64,000 nt of DNA from contig CAUYLG010038270.1 of the NCBI GenBank assembly GCA_963573385.1, positions 53,413-117,412 of the forward strand. The letters are read 5' to 3'. Each line of letters opens with the position of its first letter. The stretch's first letter is position 1. The position numbers and the translations under genes were made by a program. Positions 27,661-41,457 of this stretch are shown here, piece by piece. The notes beneath the pieces were generated by a model that saw nothing but the letters and a program-made list of their open reading frames with translations, did not search any database and was not told the origin of the DNA. Source of the stretch: Cacajao melanocephalus (taxonomy: Eukaryota > Chordata > Mammalia > Primates > Pitheciidae).

Positions 27661-29670
27661 CCTTAGGGCTCTTATATTGTTTAGCTAGAGACAGTAACCA
27701 TCCCAGAAAGACCAAGTAATTGAAGTAATACCTGAAAAGCAGCAGGTCACCATCCTACTAGACTGTCACCTCTACTGAAAAATTCTAGGAATAATGAGCA
27801 AATAGAGTTTTCCAAGATTCTGTGAAGGCCACAGATTGGCAGGATCACTGTGCTTGCTCAGTCCACATTTGCCCACCACTGAAAATCCACTCTCAAGTCA
27901 AGGGTCAGTTGCACAGGCTTGTAGACAGATCCCAAGAGCATACCCTTCTACATTTGAAGATGACTCTCAATTGTACAAAGTAACTGTAGCCTTAAAGAAT
28001 AAACGAAGATTTGAAATGACCTCCATAAATCAGAAATAAGATTAAACACAGTGTTGAACTCCTTGAAGAAAAAAAAAAAAACAAGGCAGAAGGAAAATGA
28101 TCCAGCCAGGAATATACCGTTGTACAGTAAAAGACTTGGAAACTGTTATAAGCTCAGGCTGAATTAGAGTGAGCCATGAAATGTTCCTTCTTCAAAAGTT
28201 CATACATTAGTTGAAATGAATATATGGGAAGTACCTGTTTCCTAGCAGGCACTAAATAAATCGTTGTTCTTCTGTTATAACAGCATTCATGACTTATGAA
28301 AGCTATAAAAAGCCTTATGTCTACAGTTGGTACTGATCAGAGCTTCACTAGAATTTTTCTTTTCTTTTTTAAAAATAAAAAGTGGAAAACTAAGATATTA
28401 AGGGTGGTAAAAACAAAAATGAATAGAAAGTTTTCAAAGATCTAGGGAAGCTAGGGCTGAGAAGAGAGACTGAGTGTTCTACTCCAGAGATGCCGGCCAG
28501 AGTGAGCTCTTCTCCAAAGATAGGATCTTCTCCAAGAGAAGCTAGACATGCATGGCTTTACCTCTCCCCAGAGTGAAGGACGCATGGCCTGTAGGAAGCT
28601 GAAGAATTCACTCCACCACTAACTTCTATTTTAAAACATCTTGCAAGACGTGAGCACCACCAATGGGTGGAGCAGAGCAGGTCTGGATAATGCCCCAAGG
28701 TTCTTTACTGGTACGTAATGTGCAACTTGGGGTCATGTATAAAGATGAAAAGTGCAACATGTTCGTGCCAGTGTTCCTGCCTGTATACAGCATTTATGAT
28801 ACAGTATTCATTAGCTCATTGTAGCACTATCTTAGAAAATGTTAACTATGGAGGAAAAAAATACAGAGGTACAATTGTGTGTTAAACATATAATGAAATC
28901 TATCATTTATGCAAGTGTATTTAACAATAAGGTTACACAACTGATGATAGAGTAGTGTCTGGAAGGTGAGAGATTAAGGTCAATTTGAGAATTGTTACCA
29001 AAAGATATTTTTTCCCAGAGAAACTTGAAACCTTCCTCATATTTATTTTGGCTCTAGCGATACTTGTCTAAAATGATGAACTGTGGCTGATTTTTTAGTC
29101 TATGAGGTGTCTGTCCACAGAGACCTCCTTTTTGTATCTGTTTAAGTGATTTGCCACGATCGTGTCAGCTAAGAAAATGAAAAACCTAGCATACAGCCTT
29201 TGCCTAGAGAAAGTTGGGAAGATCCTGTTTCTCCACCTATTAGATACCAAGAATAAAAAATAAAATAGGAAGGGCCTCTTCAAGTTCCTCAGGACCACCC
29301 CCCGCCCCCCATTCTGTAGAAGCATAAACCAGACTGAAGGCCTGCAGAGGGATATGGCTTATTCAGTGAATAAGGAAGGAAGACTTTGACCAGCCTTTGC
29401 CCACCACGGAGTCAGCCTTGGGCTGGGGAGACTTACTGAAGGAGAAGAGGTGAGGAGGATAGGTCAGTTTCACCTGAGAGGGCGATTAGGCCTTCCTGTT
29501 GTATTTGTTTTGCTCTCAGAATAAAACACTAAAACACAGGAATGTCTACTGGAAATAATACCATCATAGAACAAGACTGCAAACCTCATCTTCAGTGTTC
29601 TGGTACCACATTGGAAGGCCCGGAGTCCCAGAGGTCGTAAAAGAGAGTTCTACATAAAATTAGGGAGTCT
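27661..29670. other. Mostly unrecognised sequence
   Basis: An isolated 13-A run lies at about 28069-28081. A short L2-3'-end-like phrase ('agcaggcactaaataaatcg') lies at 28245-28265. A C-rich patch 'ccaccccccgccccccatt' lies at 29295-29315. The frames at 27836-28039 and 29095-29325 are unsupported. Confidence 0.4.
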
Positions 29671-29963
29671 GGCCAGGCATGGTGGCACAAGCCTGTAATC
29701 CCAGCACTTCGAGAGGCTGAGTCAGGCAGATCACCTGAGGTCAGGAGTTGACCAGCCTGGCCAACATAGTGAAACCCCATCTTTACTAAAAATACAAAAA
29801 TGATCTGGGCATAGTGGCAGGCACCTATAATCCCAGCTACTCATGAGCCTGACACAGGAAAATCACTTGAACCCAGGAAGTGGAGGTTGAAGTGAGCTGA
29901 GATCACACCATTGCACTCCAGCCTGGGCAACGGAGCAAGACTCTGTCTCAAAAAAACAAAAAA
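29671..29963 (+). mobile_element. Alu SINE
   Basis: From 'ggccaggcatggtggcaca' to 'cggagcaagactctgtctc' plus a short A-rich tail. The left monomer has a few bases missing at 'gagttgaccagcc'. Confidence 0.95.
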
Positions 29964-30104
29964 TTTACAGTCTATTCCCCTGTCTCCTGTTTGGTTGCTC
30001 AGGGGCTCACCCTTTGTCTTCTACACCCCAGGCTCCTTCCAAATGTACCTTTCCTCAGGGGATTACCTGGGTCAAGGTTCCTCAAATATTTTCTAATTTA
30101 ATTT

Positions 30105-30654
30105 TGTTTAAATGTTAATTGTGGCAAAATGCACATAACATAAAATTTAGCATCTTAACCATTTTCAAGTGTACAGTTCAGTGTTGTCAACTATTAATAC
30201 ATTCACATGTTGAGCAGCCATCACCACCCTCTGCTTAGAACTCTTTTTATCTTCCCAGACTGAAACTCTATACCCACTAAACAATAACTCCTGTTCCTGC
30301 TCTTCCCTGTTTCTGGTAATCACCATTGCTGTCTCTTTAAATTTGACTACTCTGAGGACCTCATGTAAGTGCAGTCATACAGTATTTGTCTTTGTGTGTC
30401 TGGCTTAAATATTTAACACAGAGTAATGTCCTCTGGGTTCAACCCATGTTACAGCATGTATCAGAATTTCCTTCCTTTTTAAGGCTGAATAATATTTCAT
30501 TGTATGTACAGACCACATTTTGTTTACCCATTTATCTATCAGTGAACACTTGGGTTGGCTCCACCTTTTGGTCGTTGTGAATAAGGCTGCTACGAACATG
30601 GGTATACTTATCTCTTCGAGCCCCTGTTCTTAATTCTTTTGGGTATATAGCCAC
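30105..30654 (-). mobile_element. LINE-1 (L1M-type) 3' UTR, antisense
   Basis: 'agtgtacagttcagtgttg', 'gcagccatcaccaccctctg', 'tttgactactctgaggacctc', 'aggctgaataatatttcattg' and 'cttttgggtatatagccac' are the reverse complement of the L1M 3' end. It is 5'-truncated. The matching 60-codon frames are non-functional. Confidence 0.92.
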
Positions 30655-30929
30655 CTCAATACTTTTTTAATATAACCTGCACAGTCAGAAGTACATTTTA
30701 CACCATATCCTTTGAAAATGTGTGTACTGAAGCAAAAGTGTCACAAACATCACCTACCATCACTCTGACATTTTCTATTCTTACTTCATATTTTTAAATG
30801 CAGGTCACAATTGCACACATTCACTTTTGTCAGCTACTGTTCACAGAACACAATAGAGGTGACTGACCAATTTCTGAGATGCTTTGTGCCAAAAGAGTGA
30901 GGAAGGAGAAGGAAATGGTATTCACTCGG

Positions 30930-31070
30930 CTCTGCCACGTTTCTGGCCCTGGCCTAGTCGCTTTGTGTAAATGATTTCTTAGTCCTCCCAGTAGCTCTGA
31001 AAGGTGGGTTCTTCTTTCCTCATTTTACAGATGAGGAAACTGAGGCTGAAAGAGCTTAGCCAGTGAGTGT
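30930..31070 (+). mobile_element. MIR fragment
   Basis: 'cctcattttacagatgaggaaactgaggc' (31018-31046) is the MIR core phrase almost verbatim; upstream text is diverged. After 31070 the match stops. Confidence 0.75.
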
Positions 31071-31927
31071 CTTCCTACACAGGCCCTCCCTCTGGTACAT
31101 GCTGCCAAGAGGTGACTAGTGTATATGGTTCCCTGAATTATTCCCCTCGGAAAACCCAAGAGCATTCCAGTAGGACCTAGGAAAGTTTTAACCCAAAGGA
31201 CTGACAACCCAGAATATTTTAGGACCCATTTACAGGTTCCACAAGTAGGCATTTGGAATATGTCATGGGAGAAGGGAAGTTTTCAGCAACATAAACAATA
31301 GCTTACTTCACTTATGATTAAGGTGGGGGGCACAGTCTCTGGAAGTGAGTTTGGCACTTTTGCAATGAGCTCTTCAGTCCACAGAGACATGAGTTGAGGA
31401 ACTTCAGCTGCTCCATACTCACTGTGGCTTTAGCAGATGCCAAGTTTTTCTAAGGAGTCGCTGGGGCTGTGGGAGAGTGTGGCTCATATTACCATATTTA
31501 TTGATGACAGCAAGCAATCAATAAATATTGCCTGACATTAACAGACTGCCTGTGCTTCCTCCCAATGTTATCTTTAATGAATCTTCATGCTCTTCTGTTG
31601 AAGTCTTTCCCAGCATTGTGAACATAGCACTTATTCAATAAGCAAGTATGGTATGAATACATGAAGGAATGCAGGATAACACAAAGGATGGTTGGAATAC
31701 ATACACTCGCTGTGCATCTTCTTTCAGAAATACCATCAGCTTGATTTGTTCTCACTCTTCCTTGGATTCTAGTTAAGATGTAAACCTCCTAAATGCTGAG
31801 CTTGCATATTTGCACACTGAAGCCCACCCAGTTTCCACCCCTAGGTCGCAGGTTCTCTTTGCACCTGCATGCCACTAATGCTGACCCCTTCTCAGGCAGC
31901 CTGGGACCATAAAGATACTTCCCATGC

Positions 31928-32140
31928 CTTGATGCCTATTTTGTACCAGGCAGTCTACTGGACATGTCTCATTCAATCCTCACAACAATCCAATGAGATG
32001 TATTACTACATTATTACATCTCGTATTACAGAAGAGTAAAACAAGGTCTCGGAGAAGTGAGCTGGCTCCTGGAGGGTTTGCAGTCATGAGCTGCAGAGGC
32101 AAGATTCCAGCTGGGTCTGCCTGCTCCAGAGCTGCTTAGA
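31928..32140 (+). mobile_element. MIR SINE
   Basis: 'tgcctattttgtaccaggc', 'attcaatcctcacaacaatcc', 'ttacagaagagtaaaacaagg' and 'gaggcaagattccagctgg' match MIR in order. Confidence 0.8.
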
Positions 32141-33116
<976 letters not shown>

Positions 33117-33410
33117 TGCTGAATACTGTGTGTCAGGCTCTGTATTAAATGCTTTATAAAAATAAGGGTAATTGTGTAAAAGTTCTGCAAGGACAACAGG
33201 TGTAAACTGAAACATAGGATCGCCCTGTAGATGAATCAGCTCTCGAATCTTCATAGCAACTCAGAAAGGAGACACTAGAATCTCCCATTGTATAAATAAA
33301 GAAACCAAGGCTCAGAGACCTCACCCAGGTAGGCAGCATGGCCAAGCCAGGATTTTACCCCAGATGTGTCTGACTCAGAAGCACTTGTTTTCCTCACTGC
33401 CACAGACTAC
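33117..33410 (+). mobile_element. MIR SINE, remainder after the Alu
   Basis: 'tgtgtcaggctctgtattaaatgc' at 33129-33152, later 'aataaagaaaccaaggctcag' and 'ccaagccaggattttacccc'. About 70 bases between 33170 and 33240 do not match and may be a small insertion. Confidence 0.78.
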
Positions 33411-33934
33411 AGACACCTGAGCTGCATTAAAAACGTGGATAAACAAATGAAGTTCAAAGTGGTTTCCAGATGGCTGGAGACCCAGTGATTTGGGACTATT
33501 TCATTTGAAAATCTGCTTAACACCACAGCTAGACGATTGAGTTTGATTAATTGGCTTTTGTGGGTAGGGATTTGAAAGAGTGTCATTTATTTGCTTGTGG
33601 AGTTTCTGGGAGGAGATAGAATAATAAGCAGGATGAGACAATTAGAATAATCCAATAGCTGGATAGAACTGATAACCTTACAGCTTCACTTATTGGAACA
33701 ATAAGTATCATGCAAATTTCACACAACCTTGGAAGTTGTATCCTCTGAAAATAAAGTTTCTTTTTAATGAGTAAACACATAAAATATTATTTATCATTTT
33801 GAAAAAATATCCATTTGACTGCAAGAGAAAAATCTTTTCTCTCATGACCCAGTTATAAAAGTGGAGACGTTCTCTGAATTTGTGAGTTTTATCTTTCTAT
33901 TGACAGTTTGGGCTAGATCATGTGATCTTCACCC

Positions 33935-34330
33935 CCAAAATTTACTGAGCATTTACTGTGTTCCTGGCACTGTTCTGAGTGCTCTACTCATACTCTCACA
34001 GCTCTCTGGGGTGGTTATCCCCATTTTCAGGTAAGGAGTATGTGCACAGAAAGGTTAGGAAACTGGGCCAGGCTCACACAGCTAGTTTGTGACAGAGCTA
34101 GGATTCGAACCCAGTTTGACTCCTGAACTCATACTTTTTTTTTTCTTGAAGAGACAGAGATCTCGCTACATTGCCGGGCTAGCCTTGAACTCCTGGGCTT
34201 AAATGATCCTCCCTCCTCAGCCTCTTGAGTAGCTGGGATCACAGACAGGTGCTAGAGTGCCTGAGTCTGCACCCACCTAGAGCCCATACTTTTAACCACA
34301 CCTCTATAGAGACTCCATTTCAGCTACTAC
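33935..34330 (+). mobile_element. MIR SINE split by an Alu monomer
   Basis: The 5' part is 33935-34138 ('actgagcatttactgtgttcc', 'cacacagctagtttgtgac', 'ggattcgaacccag'). The 3' part resumes at 34280 with 'gagcccatacttttaaccac', exactly where the consensus continues. It is among the best-conserved MIRs in the window. Confidence 0.88.
34139..34279 (-). mobile_element. Free left Alu monomer (FLAM-like), antisense
   Basis: About 130 bp: T-run, 'gagacagagatctcgctac', 'cttgaactcctgggctt', 'ctcttgagtagctgggatcac'. Only one monomer is present. It is flanked by 'gaactcatactttt' (34125-34138) and 'gagcccatactttt' (34280-34293), a diverged 14-bp TSD (12 of 14). Its monomeric form and TSD decay fit an insertion older than dimeric Alus. 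Confidence 0.85.
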
Positions 34331-35033
34331 ATTTCAAAATACTCCAAAATACTGAATATCAATGTGTTCTAAATAAGAGAACGGCATTTTGGAATTAGGT
34401 GTCACCCTCCTGAGTTTCTTTAGATGTTCAGAAATACACCTGAATTAATAATTAATGTGATTAAGATCTGCATCTTATCTTTAAATGTCAGAAGCATATC
34501 AGTATTTTTATCTGCCTTTTCAAAATGCCCAGGAAGTGATCTTTTTATTACACTTCAATGTTCAGGTGAATTATATTGGTTTTTCTAATAATCACAATTA
34601 CTAATCATGCTAAATTGCCCCAAAGTGAGCACTGATGAGAGAAAACTATATCAGTGCCTTTAAAGTACTAAATTTGATGTTCACATTTTGAAGGAAAATA
34701 CTCCGTTAAAACTGGAGTGTTTGCATTGTTCTGTTGCCGCACTAAGGTCCCATGTTGCCTGGGGGACCAATTTTGCAAGCTCTGGCCTAGGGTGATACTG
34801 AGTGAGACCTGAAACCTGGGGTGGACTTCTTTAATATCAGGATGTGGCATGCTCTGTGGAACTTTTAGTATGCAACTTACTGGGTCGAAAATAAACTAAA
34901 TTGATGCCACCAAGAACATAACACCTAGACAAAATGCATTCAAAAGGATAGGAGGGGAAATTTCTCCTCTTCCATGAGTTATAAATGGATGCCTTTGTTT
35001 TTTTTAATCCCTTCCATTGAACCTCCAAAGTAG
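34331..35033. other. Unrecognised AT-rich sequence
   Basis: No repeat, exon or RNA gene is recognised. Confidence 0.4.
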
Positions 35034-35256
35034 TGTTGCCAGATAAAATGTAAGAAGCCAGTTAAATCTGAATTTCAGATAAACAGGAATAATTTTTTAA
35101 AATATGTATGTTCCATGCAGTACTTGAAAATTTTTAGTGTACATGTGTCTCGTGCAATATTTGGGACATACTTATGCTAAAAATGTATTTGCTGTTTATC
35201 TGAAATTCAAATTTAACTAGGCATCCTGTATTTTCATTTGCTAATTCTAGCAAGCC
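35034..35256. mobile_element. Palindromic MITE-like repeat
   Basis: The two ends are inverted copies of each other. 'gttgccagataaaatg' and 'ctgaatttcagataaac' on the left match, in reverse complement, 'gtttatctgaaattcaa' and 'tttcatttgctaattctagc' on the right, with the arms spanning roughly 100 bp each around a short centre near 35145. I know this wording as a common old human repeat that behaves like a non-autonomous DNA element, but I cannot name it reliably. Confidence 0.75.
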
Positions 35257-36930
35257 TACCAAACACAGTATAGACTGTAGTCCAGTCCACCAACTGGACT
35301 TTAAATTCTTAATTCAGTTCACAGAATAATACAAGATAGGTGAAGAAGGAAGAGAAACAGAAGTAGGAAAGAGAGAAAATACCAGAAGGAGAAAGAAAAT
35401 AAGAATGAATTCTGGCAATCTGCCAAGTAAAATAACTAAATTTTGCAAGAAAGAAATCCTAAAACTGAGGTCATAGGATGGAAAAAGTCTGCTTCACAGA
35501 CTTGTTAGCCTGAAGATTGGCCAAAAAAGAAAAGGCATCCTATTAACATCTAAATACCAAAGCTCTTCCAGGAATGGAACGATTTGGAATGTGAAGAGTC
35601 TTAGCTTTGGAACTTTGTTAAAATACCACAACGTGTTTATTAATTGCAAAGGGGATTTTGTTTTCAGTGAGATACTTTGGTAATTCAATATCAAAGAAGG
35701 CTACCTAACTTCAGTTTATGTTATTGAGACCTGTTTGAAACTTCGTGGATAACATTTTGTTTGTTTGCCTCCTGCTAAAATGCAAAAAGCTATCTGATAC
35801 CTGGTACAAAGAGGAATTTACCTCTGTTTAAAAATCACACATTTCTCCCGTGAAGCATGAAGATGGCTTTTTTAAATTTAAAAATATTAACTGACAGCGT
35901 CAAGACTGATTTTTTTTCTTTAATCTCTGACCAGACAAATTACTAAAAGCAAGAAGACTCTTGCCTTAATCTTGGACATGTCACAGATGTGACACTATTC
36001 TGTAAGAGATGGCTTTTTAACTGTGGATGGGGAAGAATAACCTTTGGAATTTTAGGATGTTGTTACAGGCAAGTTTACTGGTTTTTGACTTGCTAAGCCA
36101 CAACTGGAGCCAGCCTTCATCGGGGTAAGAATATTTTCATTTTACTATTATATCTTCAGTATTTCAAGAGTAGGATTATTACATTCTGGGGAATATGGCC
36201 TTTGAGACTTGTGCTGTCTGCTGAATATGCAAATGTGAATGTCCTATAAAAGAGAAGAGGAACTGACAGTTTCTGTCTGTGCCGTAAACTTAAAGAGTCC
36301 AACAGATGATATGTTGGGGCTGCTGGAGCAGGAATTGGATCACACCATCATTTTAGATAAAAGAAGAATTTGTATTTCTTTGAGAGGCATTTAGAGGGCT
36401 GGGCTTACAGCGTCCCTCAAATATGCGAGACTCTTATTTCTATAGTTGTTTAATCGTGTTACTGCTGCTTTAAAAAAAAAAATCAGCCTAATGGTGGAAG
36501 GAATTTTCTCACCAAATTATGGATCTGCCTGATGATTTTTTTTCTAATTAGTGAAATATGAACCATTATTGCTTTTTCTATAGTCCTTCCTCCATTCTGT
36601 GTCTTACTATTTCTTTTATAAGATACATTGTGTGGTTAGTTCAGACAAAGAACAATGCTATTTCATATACTTTCCATTAAAGATAGCAGAAAAACTTCCA
36701 AAGCCAGGCTCTTTCCGGAGAGCCAGAGATAGTAACCCCACAAGCCTGGCTGCCTAGGGAAATCCGCTGAGAAGCCACAGGGAACCATCAGCCCACCGGT
36801 GACACGCAGGATAGAAGCAGGTACTGTTTTAACAGGAGAAAAGTGCAAAGAGAACTGTCAGGTGAATCAGTGTGATGAAGTCAAGTATCCTATCCAGATC
36901 GTTTATTTTTCCAATCCAGTCTCCTGACTG
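35257..36930. other. Repeat-poor sequence
   Basis: No repeat is recognised over 1.6 kb. A 56-nt pseudo-exon-like stretch (36069-36124) has AG and GTAAGA borders but a weak pyrimidine tract, and meets a stop in the frame set by the two candidate exons. Poly-A 'aaaaaaaaaaa' lies at 36472-36482. Confidence 0.4.
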
Positions 36931-37205
36931 TGGCTTATAACCAGGGTGTACATTAGAGCACTTGTGGAGGTTTTTAAAAATATTAATACCTGTACTCCGG
37001 AGAGTCTGGATCTACCAATACCTGCCTTGTGATTATAATACATATCCATGGTTGAAAATCATAACTCAAGAGGTCCCGAACCTGGTTTAACCTTCTGAAT
37101 CACTGAAGAAACTTTAAAATGCTGCTTCTTGGGCCCCTCTACCAAGTATTCTGCTTACGTGTGGCTTGGTTGGGGCCTAGGAATCTATTTTTGCAAAGTT
37201 TCTTA
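36931..37205 (+). mobile_element. Two hAT-type MITE copies in tandem
   Basis: Both halves match the 'gtggttctcaaac ... cattagaatcacc ... gagctttaaaaat' family. Copy 1 (about 36931-37060) has 'cattagagcacttgtggagg'; copy 2 (about 37070-37205) has 'gaatcactgaagaaactttaaaatgc' and 'ggggcctaggaatctattttt'. MER20/MER3-like; subfamily uncertain. Confidence 0.6.
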
Positions 37206-37216
37206 ATTAATTTTGA

Positions 37217-37631
<415 letters not shown>

Positions 37632-38012
37632 TAAGCTAGTCAGCTGTGTAGTGCATTTGGAGCGGCATCCTAAATTTCCATTTTTGTTCACCTTAAACAT
37701 TTCTAGCTTGATTCATGCCTGCTTCTCTCCCATCTCAGGAAGAAATGCCTGATCCTTTTCTCTTCTGGTGCTCTTGACCTCATTCTTTCTCTCATCCTCC
37801 CTTCCCAGTCCCTCTCTTGTTGTTTTCTTAATTGTTCTTCCTTAGGCTTATAACATGTCCGTATTTTCCCAAACAATACAATAACAGGCAAGTCCATCAA
37901 CCATTGTGACTACTGAGCACACTCTCCCTTCCCATCCTTTAACTGCTCACCGGCCCTTCCTCCCTCACAGCGGGTTCCCAGCGTCTGTGCTTTGTGGGCC
38001 TCCATGGTTTAG

Positions 38013-38330
38013 TTGCCACTGGGCCAAGCCTGTGACCTCTTCCCGGTCTTTAACTTCCTTGACCTCTTTGCAGCATGGAACCTCATTGACAAGGCCTTCT
38101 TCACACTGTCTATTCTTTGCTGCCATCCTACTATATCCTCTTGGTATTCTTACCAGAGTTCAGCCTTTGGTCTATTTCTTTTTCTCCGTATTCTTCTCAT
38201 GGTGATCTCTTGCATTCCTATAGCTTCAATTCTCATCTGTGTCCAGATATCTCCCAGATCGAGATCTCTAACTCTCATGTCTTCCTGGATCTCTTACCCA
38301 ATCCTTCTGCTAAGGATTTTTGACATCTGA
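38013..38330 (+). mobile_element. L2 (CR1-like LINE) reverse-transcriptase fossil
   Basis: A frame from 38013 reads FLDLFAAWNLIDKAFF, recognisably the L2 motif that in live elements is 'LDLSAAFDTVDH'. Further along, a different frame reads DISQIEISN, close to the RT catalytic-box context 'DDTQIYIS'. At least one frameshift separates them and the catalytic aspartates are not both kept. Fossil only; no function. Confidence 0.7.
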
Positions 38331-38897
38331 GGTCTGAGCCATAATGAATGGCTATACTCTTATTCCTGTAAGGTACACCGCTGGGCATGAATGAGGGTGT
38401 GTTATATGTGGTGCCTTCAGGCTTGGGGCCTGTGCCAATAGAGGCACAGGATATAGGAATGGCTCTGAATCTCAAGGGCACTCTAGAAGTTCAAGGATTT
38501 CAAAGCTCACATGTTTTAGACTCAAACTTCTAGAACACTATGCTGACCCCACTGAACTACTGAAGATACGTTTCACAGCACTCCTCTCCTTGACTGACCT
38601 CCTGAGGGATCTGTCTCTCTTGAGAATAGGCCTCAACTCTAATTTCCATGGGCCCAATACCAAATGTGGGCAAGGGGAGCCTAGCCTGCACCTGGACACC
38701 TGGTATTGGCCATTATTAGCATACCAGGAGCTGAGGTGGTGCATATTAGTGTCTACAGAGTGCCATGTGTGTAGGTGCTAGGTCTTCCAGCAGGCTCAGC
38801 CACTGGTGACTTTAAGATATACAAGTCTCTAGCATGGCTGCAAGAAAACTAAGAGAACTTGTTTCTTGTAGATCTGCCCTTAAAGGATAGCTAAAGG
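38331..38897. other. Unrecognised sequence
   Basis: Nothing is recognised. Opposed short frames at 38538-38781 have no support. Confidence 0.4.
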
Positions 38898-39250
<353 letters not shown>

Positions 39251-39624
39251 TCAGAGCAGGGAGAACAGGATGAATAAAAATAGAAATAAACATACTAGAC
39301 TGTCCTTTATTTCATGAGCTTCTTTCATCAGATAAGAGAAATGGTGACGCAGAAGTTACAGTGACATCTGATGTGCTGGTCAGTGAATATAGAAGAAATA
39401 CTTAAGATAATTATATTTTAGAACTGGAGAGGATACCAAGATCTAAATGGAGGCAAGATTTCTGTACTTCACTGTAAGTAGTAAAGCACTGATACCAATA
39501 AGCTCTGATAAGCTATCCATGTGTATGGCAATACTTAAGAACAACGCATAAGTAAACTGTGTACAAAGCAGTGTACTCAGAAACATTATAAATAAATCAA
39601 AATGCAAGTCTACGAAATGTTCAA

Positions 39625-39800
39625 GGCCAGTTGTAGTGGCTTATGCCTGTAATCCCAGTGCTTTGGGAGGCCAAGGCAGAAGGATTGCTTAAGGCCAGAG
39701 ATGTTTGAGGATGTAGTGAGCTATGATCACACCACTGCACTCCAGCCTGGGTGACAGAGTGAGACTCTGTCTCTAAACAAAAAAAAAAAAAAAAAAAAAA
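39625..39800 (+). mobile_element. FRAM-like monomeric Alu
   Basis: Head 'ggccagttgtagtggctta', then directly 'gaggatgtagtgagctatgatcac' and 'tgcactccagcctgggtgac', and an A-tail of more than 20 bases. About 176 bp in all. Perfect TSD 'aaatgttcaa' at 39615-39624 and 39799-39808. The long pure A-tail is unusual for an old monomer; a dimeric Alu that lost its middle is the alternative. Confidence 0.85.
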
Positions 39801-40099
39801 ATGTTCAAGTAATCCATATGAAGGCAAAAAAGAAAAATGAAGAGAAATGAGAAACGAATAAAATAGTAAAGGAAGAAAATGGCAAACTTAAATGCTAACT
39901 TATCAATAATACTTTTAATGTAAATGGTCTAAATATATCAAAAGACAGAGATTGGTGGAGTGGAATTTTTTCAATAAATGATGTGGAAACAATTGGACAT
40001 TCATAGGCTAAAAAAAAAAATGAACTTCAACCCAAACTTCACATTGTATCCAAAAATTAACTCAAAATGGATTCGAACTTCTAGAAAAAAACTGTGATA

Positions 40100-40775
<676 letters not shown>

Positions 40776-41159
40776 ATACATAGGAAAATATCTTTGGGAC
40801 CTGGAAATGGACAAAGAGTTCTCTGGCTTGACACAAAAAGCTTGATCCATAAAAGGAAAAATTGGTAAATTGGACTTCATCAATATTAAAAACCTTTTGC
40901 TCTGCGAAAGACCTACTAAGAGAAATTATGTCAACAGAAATTGTGGCCTGAGAGAAAGTATTTGTAAACTACATATTCAATGAAAGACTTGTATCTGGAA
41001 TATATAAAGAACTACCCGACCTTAACATTAAAGAAACCATCCAATTACAACAATGGATGAAAGACATACACAGACATTTCATTAAAGTGAATATGCAAAT
41101 GGCAAATAAGCACATGAAAAGATACTGAACATCATTAGCCATTAAAAAATACAACTTAA

Positions 41160-41457
41160 GGCCAGCCCTCACTCACGCCTGTAATCCCAGCACTTTAGGA
41201 GGCCAAGGCAGGCAGACCATTTGAAGTCAGGAGTTCGAGAGCAGCCTGGCCAACATGGTTAAACCCTGTCTCTACTAAAAATACAAAAATTAGCTAGGCG
41301 TGGGAGTCTGTGCCGGTAATCCTAGCTACTCAGGAGGCCAAGGAAGGAGAATTTTGAACCTGGGAGGCAGAGGTTGCGGTGAGCTGGAATTACGCCACTG
41401 CACTCCAGCCTGGGTGACAGAGTGAGACTCCATCTCAAAAAAAGAAAAGAAAAAAAG
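41160..41457 (+). mobile_element. Alu SINE inserted in the L1 3' part
   Basis: Head 'ggccagccctcactcacgcc', tail 'aaaaaaagaaaagaaaaaaag'. Probable TSD 'aaatacaacttaa' (41146-41158) and 'aaatgcatcttaa' (41458-41470), 11 of 13. The L1 text resumes with 'aaccacaatgagat'. Confidence 0.94.

Noticed and set aside
36069..36124. Possible 56-nt exon bordered by AG and GTAAGA
   Set aside because: The pyrimidine tract is weak, and after the two candidate exons its usable frames run into stop codons (it is open only in a frame not compatible with them).
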